Source: Sediminibacterium sp. (lineage in GTDB: Bacteria; Bacteroidota; Bacteroidia; Chitinophagales; Chitinophagaceae). From it: DNA of 7,567 bases. A program made the translations under genes and the position numbers. The notes beneath the pieces were generated by a model that worked only from the letters and a program-made list of their open reading frames with translations, had not been told where the DNA came from and did not search any database. The stretch is taken from NCBI GenBank assembly GCA_023263235.1, contig JALQXE010000122.1:1-7567 (forward strand), written 5' to 3'. Below, in pieces: positions 1 through 6,145 of this stretch; the stretch's first letter is position 1, and each line of letters opens with the position of its first letter.

Positions 1-574
1 CGATTCTAGATAAATCTTGCTCAGTAGCATCTAATTTATTTTTAGCTTCTTTCTTTCTTGTTTTGTAAATAGTGATACCTGCAGCTTGCTCTAACATTTT
101 ACGACGGCTATTATCCTTATCCTTGATAATATCATCTACCATCCCCAATTCAATAATCGCATAACTGTCGGTACTCACACCCGTGTCCATAAATAAATTA
201 TGGATATCTTTTAAACGACAAGCAACATCATTCAAACGATATTCACTTTCTCCATTCTTATAATAACGACGTGTTACCGTAATGGTGCTAAATTCAGTTG
301 GTAATAAATTTTTAGTATTCTCAAAAGTTAAACTCACTTCTGCCATACTACTGGGATTTCTTGTCTTACTTCCGTTAAATACCAATGAATCCAAATTCTC
401 AGATCTTAATGCTGAAATTTTAGATTCTCCAATTACCCATCTAATACTATCAATGATATTACTTTTACCACATCCGTTTGGTCCAATGATACCTGTTATT
501 CCATCGTCAAAACTAACGACGGTTTTATCAGCAAAACTCTTGAACCCTTTGATTTCTAATGACTTTAGTCTCAC
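1..574 (-). CDS. smc: Chromosome segregation ATPase SMC, N-terminal part (runs off left edge)
   Basis: SMC is a DNA-entrapping ATPase that, with ScpA and ScpB, organises and helps segregate the bacterial chromosome. The 191 residues seen are the N-terminal half of the ATPase head and the first turns of the coiled-coil arm. Visible are the opening LKSLEIKGFKSFADKT (residues 3-18), Walker A GPNGCGKS (31-38), the RWVIGE segment (45-50), LKDIHNLFMDTG (121-132) and EQAAGITIYKTRKKEA (162-177), where the coiled coil begins. Where many SMCs have ISQG in the Q-loop, this protein has IELG (141-144). The start is taken as GTG at 574, because the protein begins there with the family's usual N-terminus, AGGAG lies about 8 bases upstream, and the only upstream ATG (604-606) is out of frame and soon stops. 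The coiled coil, hinge and C-terminal head lie outside the window. The identification is firm. Confidence 0.95.
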   Translation of the reverse strand, partial: MRLKSLEIKGFKSFADKTVVSFDDGITGIIGPNGCGKSNIIDSIRWVIGESKISALRSENLDSLVFNGSKTRNPSSMAEVSLTFENTKNLLPTEFSTITVTRRYYKNGESEYRLNDVACRLKDIHNLFMDTGVSTDSYAIIELGMVDDIIKDKDNSRRKMLEQAAGITIYKTRKKEAKNKLDATEQDLSRI

Positions 575-580
575 TTTTAT

Positions 581-588
581 ATCTCCTT
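581..588 (-). promoter_or_regulatory. Shine-Dalgarno sequence of smc
   Basis: Read on the minus strand, AAGGAGAT lies about 8 bases before the GTG start of smc. It is the clearest ribosome binding site in the window; the other genes have A-rich leaders without one, as is common in Bacteroidota. It supports the GTG at 574 as the true start. Confidence 0.7.
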
Positions 589-599
589 TTAAATGTCTG

Positions 600-629
600 C
601 GAACATAAGAAAAAGACAGTATAAATCAA
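600..629 (-). promoter_or_regulatory. Candidate Bacteroidota-type promoter of smc
   Basis: On the minus strand, TTG (627-629) is followed after 19 bases by TATGTTCG (600-607), which matches 7 of 8 positions of the Bacteroidota -7 element TAnnTTTG. Transcription would start about 20 bases before the GTG codon, leaving the Shine-Dalgarno in the leader. The mismatch is in the TTTG half and AT-rich DNA gives chance matches, so this is only a candidate. Confidence 0.35.
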
Positions 630-665
630 GCAAAAGTGAGCATTTTGTGCACAATTGTGGGAAAA

Positions 666-1340
666 TTAGGCCTTACTAACAAGTCGACCACCTTCCGTTG
701 TTAAGGTACGGGAAGGGAACTTATTTACCACCATAAAATCGTGGGTTGCCATTACAATAGCCGTGCCATATTCTTTGGTAATTTGAAATAGCAATTGCAT
801 AATTTCATCGCTGGTTTCAGGATCCAAACTACCCGTAGGTTCGTCTGCCAAAATTAACTTAGGAGAATTTAATAAAGCCCTGGCAATATCCACCCTTTGT
901 TGCTCTCCGCCACTCATTTCAAAGGTCATTTTAAAGCCCTTATTTTGAAGGCCTACTTTAGCCAATACATCGTTAATTTTTTGTTCAATCAAGGCTTCAT
1001 CCTGCCATCCTGTGGCTTTAAGCACAAAACGCAGGTTTTCGTGTACATTTCTATCCGTCAATAATTGGAAATCCTGAAAAACAATCCCTAAATTCCTTCT
1101 TAAAAAAGGAAGGGTTTTCCAGGTCATATCTTTTAAATTATATCCAACTACATCACCCGAACCCTCAGTTAGGGTAATTTCACCATATAAGGTTTTCAAT
1201 AAACTACTTTTGCCAGTTCCCGTTTTACCCACTAGGTAAACAAACTCTCCTTTTTCTACCTTAAAATTTACATCCTGAAGAATCAAGCTTCCGCTTTGAT
1301 AGATATTTGCATTTTCTAGGTTTACGAGTATTTCTGACAT
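666..1340 (-). CDS. ftsE: FtsE-type ABC transporter ATP-binding protein
   Basis: This 224-residue cytoplasmic ATPase has the size and sequence of the FtsE/LolD branch of ABC proteins. FtsE works with the membrane protein FtsX to control peptidoglycan hydrolases during division. All nucleotide-binding elements are present: Walker A GKTGTGKS (38-45), Q-loop VFQDF with Q89, signature MSGGEQQR (142-149), Walker B LILADEP with catalytic E167, D-loop SLD (171-173) and the switch histidine H200 in [21 protein letters not shown] and [15 protein letters not shown] are more like FtsE than LolD. The start ATG at 1340 gives the expected N-terminus; no Shine-Dalgarno is visible. No ftsX gene lies beside it, so any permease partner is encoded elsewhere. 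The gene follows purM after 62 bp and precedes smc by 91 bp on the same strand. LolD or another small ABC ATPase remains possible. Confidence 0.85.
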   Translation of the reverse strand: MSEILVNLENANIYQSGSLILQDVNFKVEKGEFVYLVGKTGTGKSSLLKTLYGEITLTEGSGDVVGYNLKDMTWKTLPFLRRNLGIVFQDFQLLTDRNVHENLRFVLKATGWQDEALIEQKINDVLAKVGLQNKGFKMTFEMSGGEQQRVDIARALLNSPKLILADEPTGSLDPETSDEIMQLLFQITKEYGTAIVMATHDFMVVNKFPSRTLTTEGGRLVSKA

Positions 1341-1402
1341 AAATGGATAATTATAAATTTAATATTTCTGTTTAATAGATTCTTTTTCAGGTATTAATAA
1401 AG

Positions 1403-2581
1403 TTAATAGCTAAACACTTCTTCACCAAATTCGCCCTTTAATATAAGTTCTTTCTTATCTGCAGCTACAATATGTCCAATTACTTGAGCATCAATATTTA
1501 ATGAATTAGCAATTGAAATTAAATTATCGGCTTCATTGGGTGTTGTAAATATTTCCAAGCGATGCCCCATATTAAAAACCTGGTACATTTCGCGCGCGTT
1601 GGCACCCGAGTTGGCTTGGATTAATTTAAATATGGGCGGGATGGGCATAAAGTTGTCTTTAATAATGCGCATATTTCCTGGTAGATACTTCATGCACTTG
1701 GTTTGTCCACCACCACTACAATGAATCATCCCTTTTACAGCATCAAAATGTTCCGATAAAATAGCCTTTACTAATGGCGCATAGGTCCTTGTTGGGCTTA
1801 ATAATAATTTACCTACCGAAATATTACCAAATCCAGGTATTTCAATTTGATCAGTAATCTTATTCTTGCCAATATAAACCACACGCTCCGACAAACTTGG
1901 CTCAAAGGTTTCAGGATATTTAGTAGCATATTCTTTACTTAATACATCATGTCTTGCACTTGTCAAGCCATTGCTTCCTAGTCCACTATTGTATTCTGTT
2001 TCATAATTAGCTTTACCGTGACTAGAGAAGCCAATAATAAGCTGGCCTGGCGCAATAAGGTCATTGGTAATTAACTTATGCTTAGGCCATCTTGCTGTCA
2101 TAGTTCCATTTACCGCGATGGTCCTTACCACATCACCCACGTCCGCAGTTTCGCCTCCTAAAAACTCAATATTTACACCATAAGTTTTAAGGGTATTGAA
2201 AAAATCCTGTGTTCCATTAATTACTTGACTTAAAATATCACCATTAATTACCAACTTATTTCGATCAATGGTAGATGAAAATAAAATTTGATCATAAATA
2301 CCAACGCACAATAAATCATCCAAGTTCATCGCTATTGCATCTTGTGCAATCCCTCTCCAAACACTTGCATCACCCGTTTCTTTCCAATAGATATAGGCTA
2401 ATATACTTTTAGTCCCCGCCCCATCGGCATGCATTATATTTATATAATCATTTTGCCCTCCCAAGAAGTCGGCATACAATTTACAAAATGCATTAGGATA
2501 TAAACCCTGATCTAAATTTTGAATGGCTGCGTGAACTTCTTCTTTTTGAGCGGATACTCCGCGTTGGGCATACAATGACAT
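1403..2581 (-). CDS. purM: Phosphoribosylformylglycinamidine cyclo-ligase (AIR synthase)
   Basis: PurM closes the imidazole ring of formylglycinamidine ribonucleotide using ATP, giving aminoimidazole ribonucleotide, step 5 of purine synthesis in the cytosol. At 392 residues it is longer than the E. coli type (about 345) and resembles the Bacteroidota form as I remember it. Family features are the N-terminus QRGVSAQKEEVHAA (6-19), the phosphate- and Mg-binding ADGAGTKS (52-59), WRGIAQDAIAMNLDDLL (75-91), the conserved GGETAD (142-147), a glycine-rich GLGSNGLTSARHD stretch near the middle, and CSGGGQTKC in the C-terminal half. The ATG at 2581 gives the family's usual start; there is no Shine-Dalgarno, but TACCTTTG lies just upstream. 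It is transcribed divergently from ribF across 67 bp and may continue into ftsE. Identification is firm. Confidence 0.95.
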   Translation of the reverse strand: MSLYAQRGVSAQKEEVHAAIQNLDQGLYPNAFCKLYADFLGGQNDYINIMHADGAGTKSILAYIYWKETGDASVWRGIAQDAIAMNLDDLLCVGIYDQILFSSTIDRNKLVINGDILSQVINGTQDFFNTLKTYGVNIEFLGGETADVGDVVRTIAVNGTMTARWPKHKLITNDLIAPGQLIIGFSSHGKANYETEYNSGLGSNGLTSARHDVLSKEYATKYPETFEPSLSERVVYIGKNKITDQIEIPGFGNISVGKLLLSPTRTYAPLVKAILSEHFDAVKGMIHCSGGGQTKCMKYLPGNMRIIKDNFMPIPPIFKLIQANSGANAREMYQVFNMGHRLEIFTTPNEADNLISIANSLNIDAQVIGHIVAADKKELILKGEFGEEVFSY

Positions 2582-2594
2582 GAACTAAATTGAT

Positions 2595-2627
2595 TTGGAC
2601 TACAAAGGTACAATTGTTTTACATTTG
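2595..2627 (+). promoter_or_regulatory. Promoter of ribF (TTG-N22-TACATTTG)
   Basis: TACATTTG at 2620-2627 matches the Bacteroidota -7 element exactly, and TTG at 2595-2597 lies 22 bases upstream, at the long end of the accepted spacing. The predicted start site is about 15 bases before the ribF ATG. The element faces away from the purM -7 element, 9 bp off, so each promoter's upstream half overlaps the other's core. Confidence 0.6.
2603..2610 (-). promoter_or_regulatory. Promoter -7 element of purM
   Basis: On the minus strand TACCTTTG is a perfect match to the Bacteroidota -7 consensus TAnnTTTG. It would start transcription about 16 bases before the purM ATG. I see no TTG at the usual -33 distance, so the promoter rests on the -7 element and its position. 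Confidence 0.55.
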
Positions 2628-2648
2628 TGCCATATTTAGCAATAGAAG

Positions 2649-3593
2649 ATGAAGGTTCATTATAATTTACAGGATTTGCCCACATTTAAGCATGGTGTGA
2701 TTACCACAGGGGCTTTTGATGGTGTTCATAGAGGACACCAAAAAATTATTGCAAGAATGCAAGAAATTGCCGCAGCGGTGCAAGGCGAAACTATTATCAT
2801 CACTTTTCATCCGCATCCCCGCAAGATTATTTCTTCGGTTCCTGGGGAAATTAAACAACTTACAAGTTTAAATGAAAGAATTCATTTATTATCACAAGCG
2901 GGAATTGACCACTTGGTAGTAGTCCCCTTTGATTACCAGTTTTCAAATTTATCGGCAGCGGCTTATGTACAAGATTTTTTAGTTGCTCATTTTCACCCTC
3001 ATACTATTATTGTTGGATACGATCATCGTTTCGGCAAAGGGAGACAAGGCAACTTTGATATGCTTCAGCAATATGGTTCACAACTTGGATTTTTTGTAGA
3101 ACAAATAAACGAACAATTGGTAGACGGTGAAATTATTAGCTCTACACAAATAAGAACACATCTTTCTGAAAAACATATCGAAAAAGCAAACGCACTTTTA
3201 GGATACGCCTACTTCTTTGATGGCTTTATAGTGAGAGGTAACCAAATTGGCCGCACTATAGGATTTCCTACCGCTAATTTGCATATTAATGATGAAGAGA
3301 AATTAATTCCTTGTAATGGAGTTTATGCAGTGCGCGTTAAAGGTAACTGTTTTGGAGACCGTACTTTAGATGGCATGATGAATATTGGAGTAAGACCAAC
3401 CGTTGACGGGCATAAGAAAGTAATTGAAGTAAATATTTTTGATTTCGATGCCGAAATTTATGAGGAAACCATTACAGTAATGGTATATGATTATATAAGA
3501 GGCGAAGTAAAGTTTAATGGCCTAGAAGAACTAAAGGCGCAGCTTAATAAAGATCTTACCTCCTCAAAGGCTATTTTGAAGGAACGTCCATAA
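2649..3593 (+). CDS. ribF: Bifunctional riboflavin kinase / FAD synthetase
   Basis: RibF phosphorylates riboflavin to FMN and then adenylates FMN to FAD, supplying the cell's flavin cofactors in the cytosol. The 314 residues have the standard two-domain plan. The N-terminal FAD synthetase domain shows GAFDGVHRGHQ (21-31), the nucleotidyltransferase HxGH-type site, then FHPHPRK (53-59), the flavin-binding GYDHRFGKGRQGNF (123-136) and ISSTQIR (163-169). The C-terminal riboflavin kinase domain shows RTIGFPTANL (202-211), NGVYAVRV, MMNIGVRPT and EVNIFDFDAEIYEE with the usual acidic region. The ATG at 2649 gives a normal N-terminus. The gene has its own promoter, and its last seven codons plus stop overlap the antisense end of holA. 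Length and motifs are typical of a working enzyme. Confidence 0.96.
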   Translation: MKVHYNLQDLPTFKHGVITTGAFDGVHRGHQKIIARMQEIAAAVQGETIIITFHPHPRKIISSVPGEIKQLTSLNERIHLLSQAGIDHLVVVPFDYQFSNLSAAAYVQDFLVAHFHPHTIIVGYDHRFGKGRQGNFDMLQQYGSQLGFFVEQINEQLVDGEIISSTQIRTHLSEKHIEKANALLGYAYFFDGFIVRGNQIGRTIGFPTANLHINDEEKLIPCNGVYAVRVKGNCFGDRTLDGMMNIGVRPTVDGHKKVIEVNIFDFDAEIYEETITVMVYDYIRGEVKFNGLEELKAQLNKDLTSSKAILKERP

Positions 3594-4581
3594 TTTTGAT
3601 CACCAATTCTTTTAGTAAATCCCCGTCGGTATTGTCGGCATTATTGATCCCAATCACTTTTAAGTTATAAGACTGAATCAATAATAGAATTTGTTCTACT
3701 TTGCTAAAAGAGTAGTTACGCGAAGCCGCCATATAATTCTTTACCAAAAAAGGTGGAATACCTACTTCACTTGCAATTCTTCTTTCATCGCTAGTTCCTA
3801 ACCCGAACACTGCATATAATTTACTAAAAAAAGCATACAAAGTTGGTAGAATTAATTGAATAGGTGCGGCTTTATTATTGGATTCAAAATATTGAATCAT
3901 TTTAATGGATTTTGAAAAGTTTTTTTGTGCCACTGCATCTTGAAATTCAAATGCATTGTATTCCTTGCTAATACCAATGTATTTTTCAATATCGTCCTCG
4001 GTTATTTTTTTACGTTCCCCCAAATTCACAATTAGCTTTTCTAATTCATTTTGAATTCTACTTAAGTCATTGCCAATATGATCCACTATTATTTGAACCG
4101 CTTTAGGACTAATTTGATATCCTCTTTCCGATACCCAAATATTTACCCAGTCTGGCAATTTGTTGTCATACATTTTTTTGGTACTAACAACGACAGCTTT
4201 TGTTTTTAGTAATTTGGCCAATGCCGATCTTCCATCTACATTTTTGTCCTTATGCGCAACAATAAAAATGGTAGAACTTAATGGATTTTCAATGTAAGAA
4301 ACTAATTTTTCTAATTGGTTCATGTGTTGTGCTTCTTTTACAATCACAACTTGCTTTTCTGCAAATACAGGATAACGTTTGCAGGCATTAATCACTTGAG
4401 CCCAGTCTGCATCTTTACCGTAAAAAATAGAAAGATTAAATGCTAGTTCCGATTCAGCTAACAAATGTTTTTCAGCATACTCAACAGCCTGATCAATATA
4501 AAAAGGTTCCTCCCCTTCTAGCCAGTAGACGGCATCAAAAACATTCTTTTTCCAGTTAGCTATTATTTTCGAAATGGGCAT
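3571..4581 (-). CDS. holA: DNA polymerase III subunit delta (clamp-loader wrench)
   Basis: The delta subunit opens the beta sliding clamp as part of the clamp loader with tau/gamma and delta-prime, so that replicative polymerase can be loaded. The N-terminus has the family signature VYWLEGEEPFYID (18-30), followed by a degenerate AAA+ fold without a working Walker A, the VVIVKEAQ strand, a central SEGI-like IGNDLSRIQNELEKL helix that is the best conserved part of the family, and a C-terminal helical collar with QLILPTLYAFFSKLY. From ATG at 4581 the protein has 336 residues, about the usual length. An in-frame TTG six bases upstream (4585-4587) is less likely as start, since it lies inside a TAnnTTTG-like sequence. 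The gene runs against ribF and overlaps its end by 23 bp; it is unrelated in function. Confidence 0.93.
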   Translation of the reverse strand: MPISKIIANWKKNVFDAVYWLEGEEPFYIDQAVEYAEKHLLAESELAFNLSIFYGKDADWAQVINACKRYPVFAEKQVVIVKEAQHMNQLEKLVSYIENPLSSTIFIVAHKDKNVDGRSALAKLLKTKAVVVSTKKMYDNKLPDWVNIWVSERGYQISPKAVQIIVDHIGNDLSRIQNELEKLIVNLGERKKITEDDIEKYIGISKEYNAFEFQDAVAQKNFSKSIKMIQYFESNNKAAPIQLILPTLYAFFSKLYAVFGLGTSDERRIASEVGIPPFLVKNYMAASRNYSFSKVEQILLLIQSYNLKVIGINNADNTDGDLLKELVIKIMDVPSK

Positions 4582-4616
4582 ACTCAAAGATATTGAAACA
4601 TGTGGCTATGCGTTAA

Positions 4617-4646
4617 AAAATGTATAAAATAATCAAATATTCCAAA
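4617..4646 (-). promoter_or_regulatory. Candidate promoter of holA (TTTG-N18-TACATTTT)
   Basis: On the minus strand TTTG (4643-4646) and TACATTTT (4617-4624) are 18 bases apart, matching the Bacteroidota -33/-7 arrangement with one mismatch in the -7 element. Transcription would begin about 30 bases before the holA ATG. A second, exact TAnnTTTG (TATCTTTG, 4585-4592) lies so close to the ATG that its transcript would be leaderless, and it has no -33 partner; the pair described here is preferred. Confidence 0.4.
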
Positions 4647-4662
4647 TATGAGCCCTTTTTTG

Positions 4663-4670
4663 TAACTTTA
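4663..4670 (+). promoter_or_regulatory. Candidate -7 element for the coiled-coil protein gene
   Basis: TAACTTTA matches 7 of 8 positions of TAnnTTTG and sits 23 bases before the ATG at 4694, a normal promoter-to-gene distance. No TTG occurs at the usual -33 position, so support is modest. No Shine-Dalgarno follows; the leader is A-rich just before the start. Confidence 0.35.
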
Positions 4671-4693
4671 CGGCCATTATCAAAAACAAAAAT

Positions 4694-5617
4694 ATGAGCA
4701 CCGAATCAAACGGAGGTAGTAACAAAATAATCATTGCAATCCTAATTGTTGCCATCATTGGATCTTGGGTTTACTTTAATTATTCTTTAAGTAATACCAA
4801 AACTGAGATGACTAAAGAAAGTGAAACTAAAATTGCAGTCATTGATAGTGCAAAAAAAGTATTGCAATCACAATTTGACGCTGCTTCAATTAAGGTTGAT
4901 TCTTTAACAGCTTCTAACACACAAATGTCTAGCGAGTTGCAAGAAAAAACCAATGAAATTGTAAAATTGAAGTCTAGTATTGGCACTATTCTTAAGAAAA
5001 AGAATGCTACTGAAAAAGAAATTGAAGAAGCTAAAAAAATGATTGCTGAATTAAATAATCAAATTGCCAGTTTAGCGACCGATCTTGCAAAAGCACAAGC
5101 TGAAAATAAAGAGTTAAACGCACAAAATCAAAATTTAACTACACAAAACACTACATTAAATACGAATTTAAACGCAACAACAAAGGAGAAAGAGCGTATT
5201 CAAGATATTGCTTCTACCTTACACGCTTCTTCTTTTAATATTGAAGCTTTACGTATAAAAGATGATGGTTCAGAAAAGAAAACAAATAATACTCGTAGAG
5301 CAAACGCCATTCGTATTTCTTTCCAAATAGATAAAAACAAAATCACCCCAACAGGTGCGCAAGATTTATATATTTGTATTGTAGGACCAGATGGCAATAG
5401 TATTGGAGAAGCTGGAACGCTTTCGACAAGAGAGGATGGAGAAAAGAAATATGCAAACAAAATGACTGTTAAATACGAGCAAAACGCAGTATTGCCAATT
5501 AGCTATGATATTAAACAAGCAAGCAAATTCAGTGAAGGTGAATATAAAATTGAAGTATACAACAATGGCTTCAAAATTGGTGAAGGAAAAACTACAATGA
5601 AGAAAAGTTTCTTATAG
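4694..5617 (+). CDS. Uncharacterised membrane-anchored coiled-coil protein
   Basis: I cannot assign a function. The 307 residues form three parts. Residues 12-28 (IIIAILIVAIIGSWVYF) make one membrane helix with K11 before it, with no lipoprotein cysteine and no clear cleavage site, so a signal anchor with the rest in the periplasm is likely. Residues about 33-173 are a long coiled coil rich in K, E, N, Q and T with leucine or isoleucine heptads, ending in an Asn/Thr-rich run (NQNLTTQNTTLNTNLN). Residues about 175-307 look like a beta-sandwich: alternating strands such as NAIRISFQI, DLYICIVGPDG and EYKIEVYNNGFKIGEGK. The region RIKDDGSEKKTN-TRRANAIRISF resembles conserved hypothetical proteins that I remember from other Bacteroidota. 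It stands alone between its own candidate promoter and a strong terminator, so it is probably monocistronic. The coiled coil could lead automatic annotation to call it SMC-like, which the lack of an ATPase head rules out. Confidence 0.85.
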   Translation: MSTESNGGSNKIIIAILIVAIIGSWVYFNYSLSNTKTEMTKESETKIAVIDSAKKVLQSQFDAASIKVDSLTASNTQMSSELQEKTNEIVKLKSSIGTILKKKNATEKEIEEAKKMIAELNNQIASLATDLAKAQAENKELNAQNQNLTTQNTTLNTNLNATTKEKERIQDIASTLHASSFNIEALRIKDDGSEKKTNNTRRANAIRISFQIDKNKITPTGAQDLYICIVGPDGNSIGEAGTLSTREDGEKKYANKMTVKYEQNAVLPISYDIKQASKFSEGEYKIEVYNNGFKIGEGKTTMKKSFL

Positions 5618-5632
5618 CATAATAAACTCAAT

Positions 5633-5672
5633 ATAAAAGAAAGGCCACTCAATTGAGTGGCCTTTCTTTTAT
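5633..5672. terminator. Bidirectional intrinsic terminator, perfect 40-bp palindrome
   Basis: Two 20-base arms are exactly complementary about the centre 5652/5653, with a GC-rich core GGCCACTC/GAGTGGCC and AATT as the probable loop. The outer parts of the arms are A-rich on the left and T-rich on the right (CTTTCTTTTAT), so the RNA from either strand ends in a U-rich tail after the stem. It lies 15 bases after the stop of the plus-strand coiled-coil gene and 2 bases beyond the stop of the minus-strand 105-residue gene, and so can serve both convergent genes. Confidence 0.92.
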
Positions 5673-5674
5673 TA

Positions 5675-5992
5675 TTAATAAGATGTTATTTCATTATTTG
5701 CAGTTAAGTCCTGCATCATATTCCCAATAGGAATATTGTTATATGATAATGCATAAAACCAGAGTTGAACGGCCGCTGGAGAAACCGTTTCTACGAAAAA
5801 GTTGGCCTTGCTTAAAAATGGGGTGAGTTTTTGAGTTAACTCGTGCAACTCGTTTGCATCATCCGTTCTCGCCCAGGTCTTAATTAAATTCTTAAGCTGT
5901 GCAAGTTCTTGGTCCAATAAATGATCGAAGGCGTGTAATTGTATGAACTCGGTTACTGCATCATACAACATGGCTTTGTTGTTAGTAATCAT
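5675..5992 (-). CDS. Small uncharacterised acidic helical protein
   Basis: I do not recognise this 105-residue protein. It has no signal peptide, membrane segment or cysteine. Composition suggests a soluble, mostly alpha-helical, acidic protein: 12 Asp/Glu against 6 Lys/Arg, with amphipathic stretches YDAVTEFIQLHAFDHLLDQ (10-28), ELAQLKNLIKTWART (29-43) and ELHELTQKLTPFL (48-60), then an aromatic segment VQLWFYALSYNN (75-86). It is believed real because it fills the strand from a suitable ATG (5992) to a stop placed 2 bases from a strong terminator, and no better reading frame competes. M8 is an alternative start. GAACTTTG (6018-6025, minus strand) is a 7 of 8 match to the -7 promoter element at a suitable distance. 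It is separated from glgB by 153 bp on the same strand; a link to glycogen metabolism would be speculation. Confidence 0.7.
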   Translation of the reverse strand: MITNNKAMLYDAVTEFIQLHAFDHLLDQELAQLKNLIKTWARTDDANELHELTQKLTPFLSKANFFVETVSPAAVQLWFYALSYNNIPIGNMMQDLTANNEITSY

Positions 5993-6145
5993 GTTTTATT
6001 AGGTTGGATTAACAATGCAAAGTTCATTAGTTAATGTTACCTGAGTGTTAACCTTTAGCAGAAAATACAAAATGTGCAAAAATGAATAAAAAATGTGCTT
6101 TTAGATAACAAAACGCTATAAATCAAGGAGTTAATGTGCTCAATT
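5993..6145. other. Intergenic gap between glgB and the 105-residue gene
   Basis: The 153 bp hold no plausible gene. On the minus strand the part nearest the small gene has a weak -7-like GAACTTTG (6018-6025) with no -33 TTG. The glgB-proximal half is AT-rich and contains three AATGTGC copies. I find no clear hairpin plus U-tract after glgB, so transcription from glgB may run on into the small gene. Confidence 0.6.
6071..6139. repeat. Three direct copies of AATGTGC
   Basis: AATGTGC occurs at 6071-6077, 6092-6098 and 6133-6139, all in the same orientation. The starts are 21 and 41 bp apart, near two and four helical turns, so the copies would face the same side of the DNA. Copies 1 and 2 share a longer AAAATGTGC. 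A transcription factor site is possible, but seven-base matches in AT-rich DNA can arise by chance. Confidence 0.4.

Noticed and set aside
589..606. Minus-strand mini reading frame MFADI before smc, a possible leader peptide
   Set aside because: Five codons with no Shine-Dalgarno, and its ATG lies upstream of the predicted transcription start.
282..608. Plus-strand open frame of 108 codons
   Set aside because: It lies antisense to the smc head, whose translated sequence is highly conserved; the frame has no motif of its own.
1341..1402. Separate promoter for ftsE in the gap after purM
   Set aside because: Only a poor TAAATTTA-like match and no TTG on the minus strand; co-transcription with purM is at least as likely.
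4582..4587. TTG start for holA two codons upstream of the ATG
   Set aside because: An ATG that gives a normal N-terminus is available; the TTG is within a TAnnTTTG-like sequence and has no ribosome binding site.
5200..5460. Minus-strand open frame of 86 codons inside the coiled-coil gene
   Set aside because: It is fully antisense to a longer coherent protein with a membrane helix and heptads, and has no start context.
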